DNA of 64,000 nucleotides, from contig CAMVBJ010000008.1 of NCBI GenBank assembly GCA_947165675.1, positions 38,355 to 102,354 of the forward strand, read 5' to 3'. Below, one piece after another: positions 31,379 to 41,482 of this stretch (position 1 is its first letter; each line of letters begins with the position of its first letter). A program made the position numbers and the translations under genes. Source of the stretch: an uncultured Prevotellaceae bacterium (GTDB lineage Bacteria > Bacteroidota > Bacteroidia > Bacteroidales > Muribaculaceae). Under the pieces are notes generated by a model, which was given only the letters and a program-made list of their open reading frames with translations, made no database searches and had not been told where the DNA came from.

Positions 31379-32518
31379 TTAATACTTGTGGTCGGTGTTG
31401 TCGAGTTCGTCGCTGGTGAGCTTCTTGTGGTCCATCTTGTACCAGCAGTAGCCGATATAGGCCACCACAAAGGGCACCAAGATGCTCACGACGCTCATCA
31501 CTGTGAGGGTGAATTCGCTGGACGAGCTGTTGCGCAACGTGAGCGAGCTCTGGACATCAAGCAGTGAGGGCAGATAGGCCGTATTGTTATAGCCCACGAC
31601 CCAGAAGAGGGTCAGCACCACCAGCACGGTACCGATGCCCGCGGGCCAGATGCCGCCCCGATAATCAGCCTTGAGCAAGGTCTTGCCGATACCCAGCAAT
31701 ACCATCACCACGCCCAGCAGCAGGATAATCAGGGCCCACCACATGGTCAGGTAGTTGTTCAGGTACTTCAAGGGCACCCACTGGGCATTGCCACTGTCGT
31801 CATAACCCACACCAGGTGAGGTGAGGATAACGGCTACCGTGGCCAGGAACAGCACGACAAAGACCGCGGCATTGACCAGCAGCAACTTGTGCTGGCTGCG
31901 GTTGACCTCGTCATCGTCAATGTTGTTGATGAAGTAGAGTGACGCCAGCGTGCGGGCCAGGAAGAAAACCATCAGGCCAAAGAGCAGGCATTTCCAGCAG
32001 GCGATAGCCTCCAGACCATGCCGCGGCCCCCATTGCGAGATGGTAGCGGCCTGCACGTTGAGGATGTTGCTCTTGGTCACCGTGAACTCGGCGCCAAAGA
32101 ACATCGTTGCCACTGCCACACCCAGCAGCACGGGACCAACGATGCCGTTGATCAACAGTAGCGTGTCGTAGAATCGTGAACCATAGATGTTGCCTGGTTT
32201 GGAGCGATATTCATAGCTGATTGCCTGGATAACAAAGCTGAACAGGATGAGCATCCACAACCAGTAAGCACCGCCAAAGCTCGTGCTATAGAACAATGGA
32301 AACGAAGCGAAGAAGGCTCCGCCAAAGGTTACCAGCGTCGTGTAGGTCAACTCCCACTTGCGCCCCATCGAGTTGATGAGCAACGCGCGCTTGTCGGGCT
32401 TGGCATAGTGGATGAGCATCGACTGGCCACCCTGCACCATGAGCAGGAACACCAGCAATGCACCGAGCACCGACATGATGAGCCACCAGTAATTCTGCAA
32501 TAAATTGTATGTTGTCAT
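31379..32518 (-). CDS. cydB: Cytochrome bd ubiquinol oxidase subunit II
   Basis: 379 aa polytopic, downstream of cydA; LLVFLLMVQGGQSML. Confidence 0.92.
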   Translation of the reverse strand: MTTYNLLQNYWWLIMSVLGALLVFLLMVQGGQSMLIHYAKPDKRALLINSMGRKWELTYTTLVTFGGAFFASFPLFYSTSFGGAYWLWMLILFSFVIQAISYEYRSKPGNIYGSRFYDTLLLINGIVGPVLLGVAVATMFFGAEFTVTKSNILNVQAATISQWGPRHGLEAIACWKCLLFGLMVFFLARTLASLYFINNIDDDEVNRSQHKLLLVNAAVFVVLFLATVAVILTSPGVGYDDSGNAQWVPLKYLNNYLTMWWALIILLLGVVMVLLGIGKTLLKADYRGGIWPAGIGTVLVVLTLFWVVGYNNTAYLPSLLDVQSSLTLRNSSSSEFTLTVMSVVSILVPFVVAYIGYCWYKMDHKKLTSDELDNTDHKY

Positions 32519-32540
32519 GACTTGTTTCCTCCTTACTTGA

Positions 32541-34118
32541 TTATTCGTTAACTGTGTCTAAGTCGGTCTGAGATTTCTTGGAAATCTGCTTGCAGATGAT
32601 ACCGATATCGGCAATCAACAGTGCAGTGAAGACCACGGCAAAAATCCAGAAGGTAATCTGCACATAACTGGCATTCAGGTCACTGATGGCCACCTTGTTG
32701 GGCATCAGGTCCTGGATGGTCCACGGTTGACGTCCCACCTCGGCAACAATCCAGCCACTGGCACTGCACAGGTAGGTCAACGGCACGGTGATGATGGCCA
32801 GAATGTGCCACCACTTGGCCCACTTGGCCTTTTTAAGGATTTCTGGCTTATAAACAAAGAACAATGCTAACAAGAGGAATACCAGCAGGTAACCACCCAC
32901 AGTCACCATGAAGTGGAAGGTGTAGAACGTCAACGGCACATTGGGGATGGCCTCCTCGGGCTTTTCTAAATAAGCATAGCCGAAGTTCTTGAAGTCGGCA
33001 TTGATGGCGCTCTTGAGGCTATCCTGCATGAGTGTGTTGCCGCTATTCATTGCAGTGCTGTACTGCGACAACATCTCTTGCAAATGCTTGCCACGCTCCA
33101 TGCGCTCGGCATAGGAGACGGTGTTGATTGCATTGCCCTCGTTGTCATAGCTTTTACCCTCAATGATGTCCTCGATACCGGGTACAAAGGCATGGAAATC
33201 ATGGGTGGCCAGGAAGGACAAGCCGTATGGGATGCTGATATCAAACAAGTAAGGATCTTGGCCGTCAAACGCTTGCTTAGACGGATTCAAGATACCAAAG
33301 GCCACAATCGACTGCTCATGGTTGCCCTTATACAGGCCCTCCATTGCAGCCAGCTTCATGGGCTGATACTTGGCCACAGTAACAGCACTGGTGTCTCCCG
33401 TGATCATCGTCAACACGATACCGATGACTCCCACCCAGGCTCCGACCTTGAGGCTGCGCTGACAGTGTTCATAATTGCGCTTCTTGAGCAACATCCAGCC
33501 ACACACACCACACACAAAGGCACCGCCCAAGGTCCATGCACTCAACACCGTGTGCAGGAACTTGCTTACCGCCATGGGGGAGAGTGCCACTGCAGCAAAG
33601 CTCGTCATCTCGTTGCGCATCGTTGCAGGATTGAACTCGCATCCAGTGGGATACTGCATCCATGCATTGGCCACAAGAATCCACAATGCCGACAGGCTGG
33701 CGCCTATCGCCGTCAACCATGTGGCTGCCAAGTGGAACTTGGGACTCACCTTCTTCCACCCGAAGAACATCACAGCAATAAACGTCGATTCCATAAAAAA
33801 GGCAAGTATGCCCTCAACCGCCAGCGGCGCACCGAAGATGTCTCCTACAAACCAGCTGTAGTTGGACCAGTTGGTACCAAACTCAAACTCCAGGATGATA
33901 CCCGTGGCCACCCCGATGGCAAAGTTGACACCAAAAACCGTCATCCAGAACTTGGTTGTTGCCAGCCACTTCTCGCTCTTGGTCTTGTAGTATATCGTCT
34001 CCATGACGGCGATGATGATACCCAAGCCCAGAGTCAATGGCACGAACAACCAATGGTAGATAGCCGTCAGCGCAAATTGCGCCCTCGACCAATCAACAAC
34101 TTGAGTTAATTCTTCCAT
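32541..34118 (-). CDS. cydA: Cytochrome bd ubiquinol oxidase subunit I
   Basis: 525 aa; VDWSRAQFALTAIYHWLFVPLTLGLG, GWIVAEVGRQPW. Confidence 0.97.
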   Translation of the reverse strand: MEELTQVVDWSRAQFALTAIYHWLFVPLTLGLGIIIAVMETIYYKTKSEKWLATTKFWMTVFGVNFAIGVATGIILEFEFGTNWSNYSWFVGDIFGAPLAVEGILAFFMESTFIAVMFFGWKKVSPKFHLAATWLTAIGASLSALWILVANAWMQYPTGCEFNPATMRNEMTSFAAVALSPMAVSKFLHTVLSAWTLGGAFVCGVCGWMLLKKRNYEHCQRSLKVGAWVGVIGIVLTMITGDTSAVTVAKYQPMKLAAMEGLYKGNHEQSIVAFGILNPSKQAFDGQDPYLFDISIPYGLSFLATHDFHAFVPGIEDIIEGKSYDNEGNAINTVSYAERMERGKHLQEMLSQYSTAMNSGNTLMQDSLKSAINADFKNFGYAYLEKPEEAIPNVPLTFYTFHFMVTVGGYLLVFLLLALFFVYKPEILKKAKWAKWWHILAIITVPLTYLCSASGWIVAEVGRQPWTIQDLMPNKVAISDLNASYVQITFWIFAVVFTALLIADIGIICKQISKKSQTDLDTVNE

Positions 34119-34133
34119 AATGATATAGTTTTT

Positions 34134-34164
34134 TAGTTGTTAGTTGTTAGTTGTCAGTTGTTCA
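34134..34164. repeat. Heptanucleotide tandem repeat (TTAGTTG-type) in cydA leader
   Basis: tttagttgttagttgttagttgtcagttgttcag, ~4 units of 7 nt. Confidence 0.7.
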
Positions 34165-34174
34165 GTTCTGAAGC

Positions 34175-34411
34175 TTACTCCCCTACTCCCAGTTTATGGC
34201 GCACATACTCGGTCTTCTCCTCCTCGGTGTCACACTTGGTGTTCAAGAAGTTGGGGAAGAAAAGCAACTTGATGATAACAAAAAAGATGAACAGCTTGAT
34301 GCCAATGATCAACCACAATGTCTTACCCACAGTCATGCTGCGGAAGCCATCGTAATACAGATGGAACACGCGGGACCAGAATCCTTGCTTCATGTCTTGG
34401 TTGTCACTCAT
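34175..34411 (-). CDS. DUF4492 family small membrane protein of cyd operon
   Basis: 78 aa; FHLYYDGFRSMTVGKTLWLIIGIKLFIFFVIIKLLFFPNFL; adjacent to cydAB. Confidence 0.85.
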   Translation of the reverse strand: MSDNQDMKQGFWSRVFHLYYDGFRSMTVGKTLWLIIGIKLFIFFVIIKLLFFPNFLNTKCDTEEEKTEYVRHKLGVGE

Positions 34412-34604
34412 GGAGAAGGCGTATTAGGGTTAATAAATCACAAAATTAATACAGAATGTTTGAGATTGCAAATTTCTGAGCTTTTTTTATTTTAATCTCA
34501 TCAAAAATCGAAAAAATATACAATAAGAATTGGGCTTATCATCCTTATTGACCATATTTGCCGTATCATTTCTCTGTAGTATATTTTCAAACCAATAATT
34601 TTAC

Positions 34605-35189
34605 GCATAGATTCCTTTGTTCCCGAGAGGCGAGTTTGACAGCCGTGGGCGTGGCATTCTGACCTACACTGGCTTCTTTGGCGGCAACGACTTTATCGCC
34701 ATCCAGCACACACCAGGCAGTTAGGCCGACCGCTGGGGCATCGACAGTGAGGGCAACTTCATCCATGGCGACATCGAAGAAGCCATGGGATTCAACATGG
34801 GTAATGATGGCTACTACACCATCACCCTGAACACCCAGACTAACGAGCTGAGCGTGATGCCCTATATGGGCGAAATCCCTGGCCCATTCAATGCCGCGGC
34901 AATGACTGGCGCCCACAATGACTGGGACATCAATAACAATGACCATGACATGACCCAATTGAACCCTTACAAGGAGAACCACAACTGGATATTCAGGGAC
35001 TTTGTCGTCACCGGCAATGACACAGAGCTCAAGTTTACCGCCGACGACGATTGGCAGAACAACTGGGGCGAGGATGCTTTCCCATGGGGACAAGGACTGG
35101 TTAACGGGGCCAATATCCATGTGAAAGCCGGCACCTATGACGTGTACTTAAACAACATCACAGGCGACTACAACTTCATCAAGAAGTAA
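34605..35189 (+). pseudogene. Remnant of a SusE/SusF-like starch-binding outer-membrane lipoprotein C-terminus
   Basis: Reading frame PRGEFDSRGRGILTYTGFFGGNDFIAIQHTPGS*ADRWGIDSEGNFIHGDIEEAMGFNMGNDGYYTITLNTQTNELSV... broken by an in-frame TAG; no signal peptide or N-terminal domains. Confidence 0.65.
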
Positions 35190-35213
35190 AGTAAATACAT
35201 ATAATGCAGTCAC

Positions 35214-35247
35214 AATGAGGACATTGCAATTGCGATACCCTCATTTT
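35214..35247 (+). terminator. Stem-loop terminator after pseudogene
   Basis: AATGAGG...CCTCATTTTC. Confidence 0.55.
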
Positions 35248-35360
35248 CTTGATCATCAAAAAACACGAGTTCCATAAATAATGTGCCAAATGTGGGTGGA
35301 GTTTGGGCAAAAACCATTATCTTTGCTCGTTAAACCATCTACTGCTTTAAGTTTTTAGTC

Positions 35361-36344
35361 ATGGAGTTCAGGACGACAGTAAAGACGGTCGAGAACCGCG
35401 GCTGGCTGCACCACAGCGACAACGTGGTGCTGTTAGGGTCGTGCTTCAGCGACAACATCGGTCACAAGATGCATGGTGCGCTCATCAATGCCACGATCAA
35501 TCCCATGGGGACTCTCTACAACCCCATGAGCATTGCCAGTGGCGTGTCGCGCCTCATCGACTGCCGACCCATGGCAGGACAGGAACTGTTCATGCAAGGG
35601 GGTGTGTGGAACAGCTATGATTTCCACTCTCGCCATTCCTTTCCCGACAAGCAGGTGACACTCGACCGAATGAACCAGCGCATCGAGATGGGTCATAAAG
35701 CCCTGGAAGAGGCTCAGCTGCTCACCATCACTCTGGGCACCGCCATCGTCTATCGCCTCAAGGCTACCGGCGAGGTGGTCGCCAATTGCCACAAAGTACC
35801 CCAGCACGAGTTTGAGCGCAAGATGGCGACAGTGGACGCAATGGTCAAGGAACTTGACTCGATGCTAACCCGCCTGCATGAGTTCAATCCTGAGCTTAGA
35901 ATCATCCTCACCGTGAGCCCCATACGCCACATTGCCGACGGGCTGGATGTCAACTCACTGAGCAAGGCATCATTACGCGTTGCCATCAACGATGTAATGG
36001 ATCGTCACTGCGAGTACTGTGACTACTTCCCAGCCTATGAAATCATGCTGGATGACCTGCGCGACTACCGTTTCTACAGCAACGACATGGTACATCCCAG
36101 CGACGTGGCGGTGGAATACATCTGGCAGGCATTCCAAGCGACCTATCTTGATGACCACAGCGCACTGGCAGTAGCCCGTTGCGAACGCATTCACAAGCGC
36201 TTGCAGCACCGTCCCATGAGCACCAACCGCGAGACCGTTGACCGCTTCAATGCCGACACCGTCAGCGTGGTGCGCAACCTCATCAAGGAATATCCCTACC
36301 TGTCACAAAATCCCGAACTCCAAAAAGTACTTGACCGATCATGA
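35361..36344 (+). CDS. GSCFA domain protein
   Basis: 327 aa; VVLLGSCFSDNIGHKMHGALINATINPMGTLYNPMSIA; overlaps murF-alr by 4 bp. Confidence 0.92.
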   Translation: MEFRTTVKTVENRGWLHHSDNVVLLGSCFSDNIGHKMHGALINATINPMGTLYNPMSIASGVSRLIDCRPMAGQELFMQGGVWNSYDFHSRHSFPDKQVTLDRMNQRIEMGHKALEEAQLLTITLGTAIVYRLKATGEVVANCHKVPQHEFERKMATVDAMVKELDSMLTRLHEFNPELRIILTVSPIRHIADGLDVNSLSKASLRVAINDVMDRHCEYCDYFPAYEIMLDDLRDYRFYSNDMVHPSDVAVEYIWQAFQATYLDDHSALAVARCERIHKRLQHRPMSTNRETVDRFNADTVSVVRNLIKEYPYLSQNPELQKVLDRS

Positions 36345-38830
36345 ATTACTCAATTACCGAAATAGCCAACGTACTGGAACTGACCAGCGAACGCATCCTT
36401 GACGAGGATGCCATTGTGAGCCAGTTGCTCACCGATTCACGCTCCCTGACATCCCCTGGCGAGACCATCTTCTTTGCCCTGCGCACCGACGCTGGCGATG
36501 GCCACAACTACATTCCCGACCTGTTTGACAAGGGTGTGCGTAACTTTGTGGTTGCCAGCGATTACTTCCCGCTACCCGAGTGCTCAGGAGCCAATTACCT
36601 TGCCGTGGAGTCGCCCTTGGAAGCCTTGCAGGCGTTGGCAACATTCCACCGCAGGCGTTTCCGTGAATTGCCAGTCATCGGCATCACGGGCAGCCGTGGC
36701 AAGACCACCGTCAAGGAGTGGCTCTATCAACTGCTCAAGGACGATTACCGCATCGTGCGCTCGCCACGCAGTTACAACTCGCAAATCGGCGTTCCCCTGT
36801 CACTGTGGGAAATCGACAACAATACCGACCTGGCCATCATCGAGGCTGGCATCTCGACAACTGGTGAGATGGACAACCTGCAAGTGATGATCAGGCCCAC
36901 CATCGGCATCATCACCAACCTGGGCAGCGAGCATAACGACGGCTTTGCTTCGATGGAGCAGAAGGCCCAGGAAAAGGCCAAAATCCTGTATAATTGCGAG
37001 AGCGTCGTCTATTGTGCCGACGATCCGCTGGTGACTCACACCATCGCACCACTCGTCGAGAGCGGTGTCGCTACCGAGATGTCATGGTCACGCAACCACT
37101 GCGAGGCACCCTTGCAGGTCGAGAGCACCGACCGCGGCGAGAAAAACATCACGGTGCACTACAGCTACGACGGCGAAGCCAGCGAGGTGACCATCCCTTT
37201 CACCGCCGACCGCGACTTGGACAATGCCATCATCTGCCTTGCGGTTCTGTTGCAATTAGGGCTCAACCGTGAAGTGATTGCCGAGCGCATGGCTGCACTC
37301 ACACCCGTGGGCACACGACTAAACGTCATCGAGGGAGTGAACAACTGCACCGTCATCGTTGATAGCTACACCAGCGACTACTATTCGCTTACCCCAGCGC
37401 TCAACTTCATGACACGCCGAGCCGGCAACCGTCCTTGCACCGTCATCCTGAGCGACCTCGCCACCGAGAGCTACAGCGGCGACGAGCTATACATCCGCGT
37501 GAGCGAACTACTCAAGACCAAGCGAGTCAACCGCCTGATGGGTATCGGCAAGGAGATGTGCCGTTATAGCCAGTACTTTGACGAGCTGCCCCAGGCCCGT
37601 TTCTATAACGACACCCAAGACTTCATGAACGACTTTGCCAAGGGTGATTTTGACGATGAGACCATCCTCATCAAGGGCGACCCCCGTTATGGATTCAGCC
37701 AGATCATTGACCTGCTGGAAGCCAAGCAACACATGACCGTGATGGAGGTGGACCTCAATGCCCTGGCCCACAATTTCAAGTTCTTCAAGTCGCTTATCAA
37801 GCCTGGCACCAAGACCATCGGTATGGTCAAGGCCAGTGGCTATGGCGCTGGCAGCTACGAGATTGCCAAGACGCTTCAAGACTGTGGTTGTGACTATCTT
37901 GCTGTCGCCGTCCATGACGAGGGAGTGGAGTTGCGCAAGGCAAGCATCACCATGCCTGTCATCGTGCTCAACCCCAATGGCGTGAACTACAAGGCCATGT
38001 TCCAGTACCGCCTGGAGCCCGAGCTCTACAGCATCGACATGGCACGCGACCTCATCAAGGAGGGCAAGCGCTATGGCGTACAGCATTTCCCAGTCCACAT
38101 CAAAATTGACAGTGGCATGCACCGCCTGGGCTTCACCCGCGAACAGTTGCCCGAGCTCATCGAGTTGCTCAAGAGCCAGGACATCATCACCCCAGCGTCG
38201 GTATTCACCCACTTGAGTGTTGCCGACGAGCCCGACCAGGACGCCTATACCCAGGGCCAGTTTGATTACTTTGACACTTGCAGCGAGATGCTACAACAGT
38301 CATTCGACCACTATATCATGCGTCACGTGCTCAACACGAGCGGCATCGTCCGTTTTCCCGAGCGCCAGTACGACATGGTGCGCATCGGTATCGGTCTTTA
38401 CGGTATCCGCACGCTATTTGATGGCAGCGAGGACGCGCTCAAGCCCGTGTCGGCCCTGCGCTCTATCATCATCAGCATCAAGGATTGGCCCGCTGGCACC
38501 ACCATCGGCTACGGTCGCCATGGAGTACTCCAACGTGACAGCCGCATCGCCACAGTGACTATCGGATATGCCGATGGTTTCGACCGCCACTTTGGCAACG
38601 GTGCTGTGAACATGTGGGTCAACGGCAAGCTGTGTCCCACGGTAGGCACCGTATGCATGGACGCTGTGATGATTGACGTGACCGATGTCCCCTGCAAGGT
38701 GGGCGACACGGTCGAGATATTTGGTGAACACGTGCCCATCGAGCAGTTGAGCGAGGCGCGCGGCACCATCCCTTATGAGATATTGACCAGTGTTTCACCG
38801 CGCGTCAAGAGAGTTTATTATCGAGAATAA
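36341..38830 (+). CDS. Fused UDP-MurNAc-tripeptide:D-Ala-D-Ala ligase / alanine racemase
   Basis: 829 aa; MurF GSRGKTTVKEWLYQLL then Alr VMEVDLNALAHNFKFFKS...GMVKASGYGAGS. Confidence 0.94.
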   Translation: MNYSITEIANVLELTSERILDEDAIVSQLLTDSRSLTSPGETIFFALRTDAGDGHNYIPDLFDKGVRNFVVASDYFPLPECSGANYLAVESPLEALQALATFHRRRFRELPVIGITGSRGKTTVKEWLYQLLKDDYRIVRSPRSYNSQIGVPLSLWEIDNNTDLAIIEAGISTTGEMDNLQVMIRPTIGIITNLGSEHNDGFASMEQKAQEKAKILYNCESVVYCADDPLVTHTIAPLVESGVATEMSWSRNHCEAPLQVESTDRGEKNITVHYSYDGEASEVTIPFTADRDLDNAIICLAVLLQLGLNREVIAERMAALTPVGTRLNVIEGVNNCTVIVDSYTSDYYSLTPALNFMTRRAGNRPCTVILSDLATESYSGDELYIRVSELLKTKRVNRLMGIGKEMCRYSQYFDELPQARFYNDTQDFMNDFAKGDFDDETILIKGDPRYGFSQIIDLLEAKQHMTVMEVDLNALAHNFKFFKSLIKPGTKTIGMVKASGYGAGSYEIAKTLQDCGCDYLAVAVHDEGVELRKASITMPVIVLNPNGVNYKAMFQYRLEPELYSIDMARDLIKEGKRYGVQHFPVHIKIDSGMHRLGFTREQLPELIELLKSQDIITPASVFTHLSVADEPDQDAYTQGQFDYFDTCSEMLQQSFDHYIMRHVLNTSGIVRFPERQYDMVRIGIGLYGIRTLFDGSEDALKPVSALRSIIISIKDWPAGTTIGYGRHGVLQRDSRIATVTIGYADGFDRHFGNGAVNMWVNGKLCPTVGTVCMDAVMIDVTDVPCKVGDTVEIFGEHVPIEQLSEARGTIPYEILTSVSPRVKRVYYRE

Positions 38831-40006
38831 ATGATGAACCATAGAATACGAGACATAGTATTGCTGCTTGTCGCCTGCCTATGTTGTGCCGTGAACGTCC
38901 ACGGACAGGACATCGAGGCCAATGGCATCTACTACAATATCATCAGCGACACCCAGGTCGAGGTGGCTCCTGCCTACTATAACGGCATGAACCACTACGA
39001 GGGCTGCATCATCCTGCCCGAGCGCGTCTATTGCGATGGGGTGAACTATGACGTGTCAGCCATCGCCCCGAGGGCCTTCTGGCAATCGGGAGTGACCGAG
39101 GTCCAGATTCCCAATAGCGTGACCATGATCGGTGAGGCAGCCTTTGCCGACGCTGAGGACCTGGCCAACATCACCCTGCCTCTGGGACTAACCGCTGTGA
39201 GCAAATATATGCTGGCAGGCACTGCCATCACCCATGTGGTGCTCCCCGAGGGGGTGACCAGCATCGGCAGGGGAGCCTTTGAGGACTGCAGTTACCTGAA
39301 GACGATCTTCTTGCCCGCCTCGTTGCGATATATCGGCGAGAGTGCTTTCAGCTACTGTAGCCGTCTCAACGAGATCTATAGCGACGCCTCTACCCCACCC
39401 CTCACGATGGGCGATAATGCCTTTGAGGGTTGTGACGACATCCACGTGATGCTGGCTGGTGCTGCCATCACTCGCCACTATCAGGATGACCCCGTGTGGG
39501 GCAATGAAGACCAGTTCACGCTGTGGATCGACGAGGGATTGGCCGTCTTGCCCACCATGCAACAGGAAAACGTGGGAGATCATTGGACAGCACTGACCCT
39601 TGGCAACAGCCTGGCCTACAAGATCTATGGTCCCGACGGCTATCTGGTTGCCGTGACAGCGGCCGACCGCTATTTCCTGCCCATCGGCGCTCAGAGCACC
39701 GAGTACCTGGTAGTGCCCACAACACTGATGTATGACGAGGAAGACCTGCAACTGGTAGCGACGGCCGAGCCTGCTGCTATCAAGGAAGTCGAGGAAGAGC
39801 GTCCCGAGGGCAAATTGACCATCGTGGGTCTGGACGGCACCATCTACATCGGTGGCGACACCCACGGGATGTGGACCTTTATCTATGACGTGTATGGCAA
39901 CCTGTGGTATGAGCGTCCAGCCGTCAACAACTGGATCAGCTTGCCCGGACAGCGAGTATATATTGTCAAAGTGGGCAACACTGTTCGCAAAGTTTATCTG
40001 AACTAA
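38831..40006 (+). CDS. BspA-like leucine-rich repeat (LRR_5) protein
   Basis: 391 aa; VTEVQIPNSVTMIGEAAFADAEDLANITLP...VTSIGRGAFEDCSYLKTIFLPASLRYIGESAFSYC. Confidence 0.88.
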   Translation: MMNHRIRDIVLLLVACLCCAVNVHGQDIEANGIYYNIISDTQVEVAPAYYNGMNHYEGCIILPERVYCDGVNYDVSAIAPRAFWQSGVTEVQIPNSVTMIGEAAFADAEDLANITLPLGLTAVSKYMLAGTAITHVVLPEGVTSIGRGAFEDCSYLKTIFLPASLRYIGESAFSYCSRLNEIYSDASTPPLTMGDNAFEGCDDIHVMLAGAAITRHYQDDPVWGNEDQFTLWIDEGLAVLPTMQQENVGDHWTALTLGNSLAYKIYGPDGYLVAVTAADRYFLPIGAQSTEYLVVPTTLMYDEEDLQLVATAEPAAIKEVEEERPEGKLTIVGLDGTIYIGGDTHGMWTFIYDVYGNLWYERPAVNNWISLPGQRVYIVKVGNTVRKVYLN

Positions 40007-40009
40007 GTC

Positions 40010-40462
40010 ATGTTACAGACCGAAGATATCGACATCAAGTATATGCGCATGGCCCTCGACGAGGCCCACAAGGCACTCGAGCGCGATGAAGTGCCCATCG
40101 GGGCTGTCATCGTGAGCAAGGGACGTGTCATTGGGCGTGGCCACAACCTGACCGAAGCCTTGACCGACGTTACCGCCCATGCCGAGATGCAGGCCATCAC
40201 CGCTGCGGCCTCCACCTTAGGCGGCAAGTACCTGACCGACTGCACCCTCTATGTCACCATCGAGCCGTGCCTGATGTGCGCCGGTGCCCTGGCATGGAGC
40301 CAGATTTCCCGCATCGTCTATGGCGCCAACGATGACAAGCGCGGTTACCACACAATGTGCGCCGCCCCCTTCCACCCCAAGACGACAGTCACCAGCGGCA
40401 TCCTCGCCGACGAGTGTGCCCGCCTCATGACCGACTTTTTCAAGAAAAAAAGGGTAAAATAG
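40010..40462 (+). CDS. tadA: tRNA-adenosine / nucleoside deaminase
   Basis: 150 aa; HAEMQAI, TLYVTIEPCLMCAGAL. Confidence 0.9.
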   Translation: MLQTEDIDIKYMRMALDEAHKALERDEVPIGAVIVSKGRVIGRGHNLTEALTDVTAHAEMQAITAAASTLGGKYLTDCTLYVTIEPCLMCAGALAWSQISRIVYGANDDKRGYHTMCAAPFHPKTTVTSGILADECARLMTDFFKKKRVK

Positions 40463-40517
40463 GGACGGTTCTTTTGATGTAATTTTAGATATCAACTCAT
40501 AAACCAGAATAATTAAA

Positions 40518-41462
40518 GTGATGAAAAAGACGCTATTGTTACCGCTATTGATGATGACTGCCATGACGTTCATGGCAACGACGGCATGTGCCCACACGAC
40601 AACCAACAAGCAAGATGCCATCGAGATGGCTGCTCCCGAAGAGGAAGCCTCTTTTCCTGCCGATACCATCGAGGTGATGAGCCAGGCGATGAATCGCATC
40701 ATCAAGAATGTAGTCGTAAAGCCCCAGCAATACTTTGATGACGTAGAGTCCAACAAATACCCGGTGCTCTACCTGCTGCACGGCGCCGACGGCTGCTACA
40801 ACGACTGGTCCCGCAAGGCCGACCTGCATCGGCTGGCCGACCGCTATGGCGTAATCATCGTGTGTCCCGACGGACAGGACAGCTGGTACTTTGACTCGCC
40901 CATCGACCCCAAGATGCAGTTCGAGACCTACGTGAGCAAGGAACTGGTCACCTATATCGACAGCCATTACCGCACCCATGCCAACCGCTACATGCGTGCC
41001 ATCACGGGCCTGAGCATGGGTGGCCATGGCGCGCTCTTCCTGGCCTTCCGACATCCCGACGTGTTCTGGTCCTGCGGCAGCATGAGCGGTAACATGGACA
41101 TCACCCAGTTCACCGACCGATGGCACATCCGCGCCCGCCTAGGAGACTACGAGAGCAACCCGCAGCGGTGGCATGACCATGCCGTGTGCAACCAGTTGGA
41201 CAAGGTGAAGAACTGCCCCCTCAAGCCCGCCCAGAACATCCTCATCGACGACGGCCTGAACGACATCTTCATCAAGAACAACATCGCCATCCACGACAAG
41301 ATGGTGGAGATGGGCATCGACCACGACTTCACCGTGCGCCCCGGTCGCCACAGTTGGACCTACTGGGTCAACTCGCTTGACTATCACATGCTGTTCTTTG
41401 ACAAAGCCTTTGACCGCGGCCGCGAACTCATGAAGAAAGAAGCGGACAACAATCATAACTAA
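40518..41462 (+). CDS. Secreted alpha/beta-hydrolase esterase (PF00756-type)
   Basis: 314 aa; YPVLYLLHGADGCYNDW, ITGLSMGGHGALFLA, GRHSWTYWVNSL. Confidence 0.85.
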   Translation: MMKKTLLLPLLMMTAMTFMATTACAHTTTNKQDAIEMAAPEEEASFPADTIEVMSQAMNRIIKNVVVKPQQYFDDVESNKYPVLYLLHGADGCYNDWSRKADLHRLADRYGVIIVCPDGQDSWYFDSPIDPKMQFETYVSKELVTYIDSHYRTHANRYMRAITGLSMGGHGALFLAFRHPDVFWSCGSMSGNMDITQFTDRWHIRARLGDYESNPQRWHDHAVCNQLDKVKNCPLKPAQNILIDDGLNDIFIKNNIAIHDKMVEMGIDHDFTVRPGRHSWTYWVNSLDYHMLFFDKAFDRGRELMKKEADNNHN

Positions 41463-41482
41463 CCTGATAATACCTTACCACA

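Noticed and set aside
33078-34109. 343-aa plus-strand ORF opposite cydA
   Set aside because: Antisense shadow ORF; His/Gln-rich with no domain pattern
34175-34411. Novel CydX-like subunit
   Set aside because: DUF4492 next to cydAB is a common Bacteroidota arrangement; recorded as an ordinary feature
37508-38212. 234-aa minus-strand ORF opposite murF-alr, and similar long antisense ORFs at 1467-2120, 7999-8676, 8755-9375
   Set aside because: All lie wholly within well-supported genes on the other strand, a GC/codon-bias artefact
36341-38830. murF-alr gene fusion as a novelty
   Set aside because: Known standard arrangement in Bacteroidota
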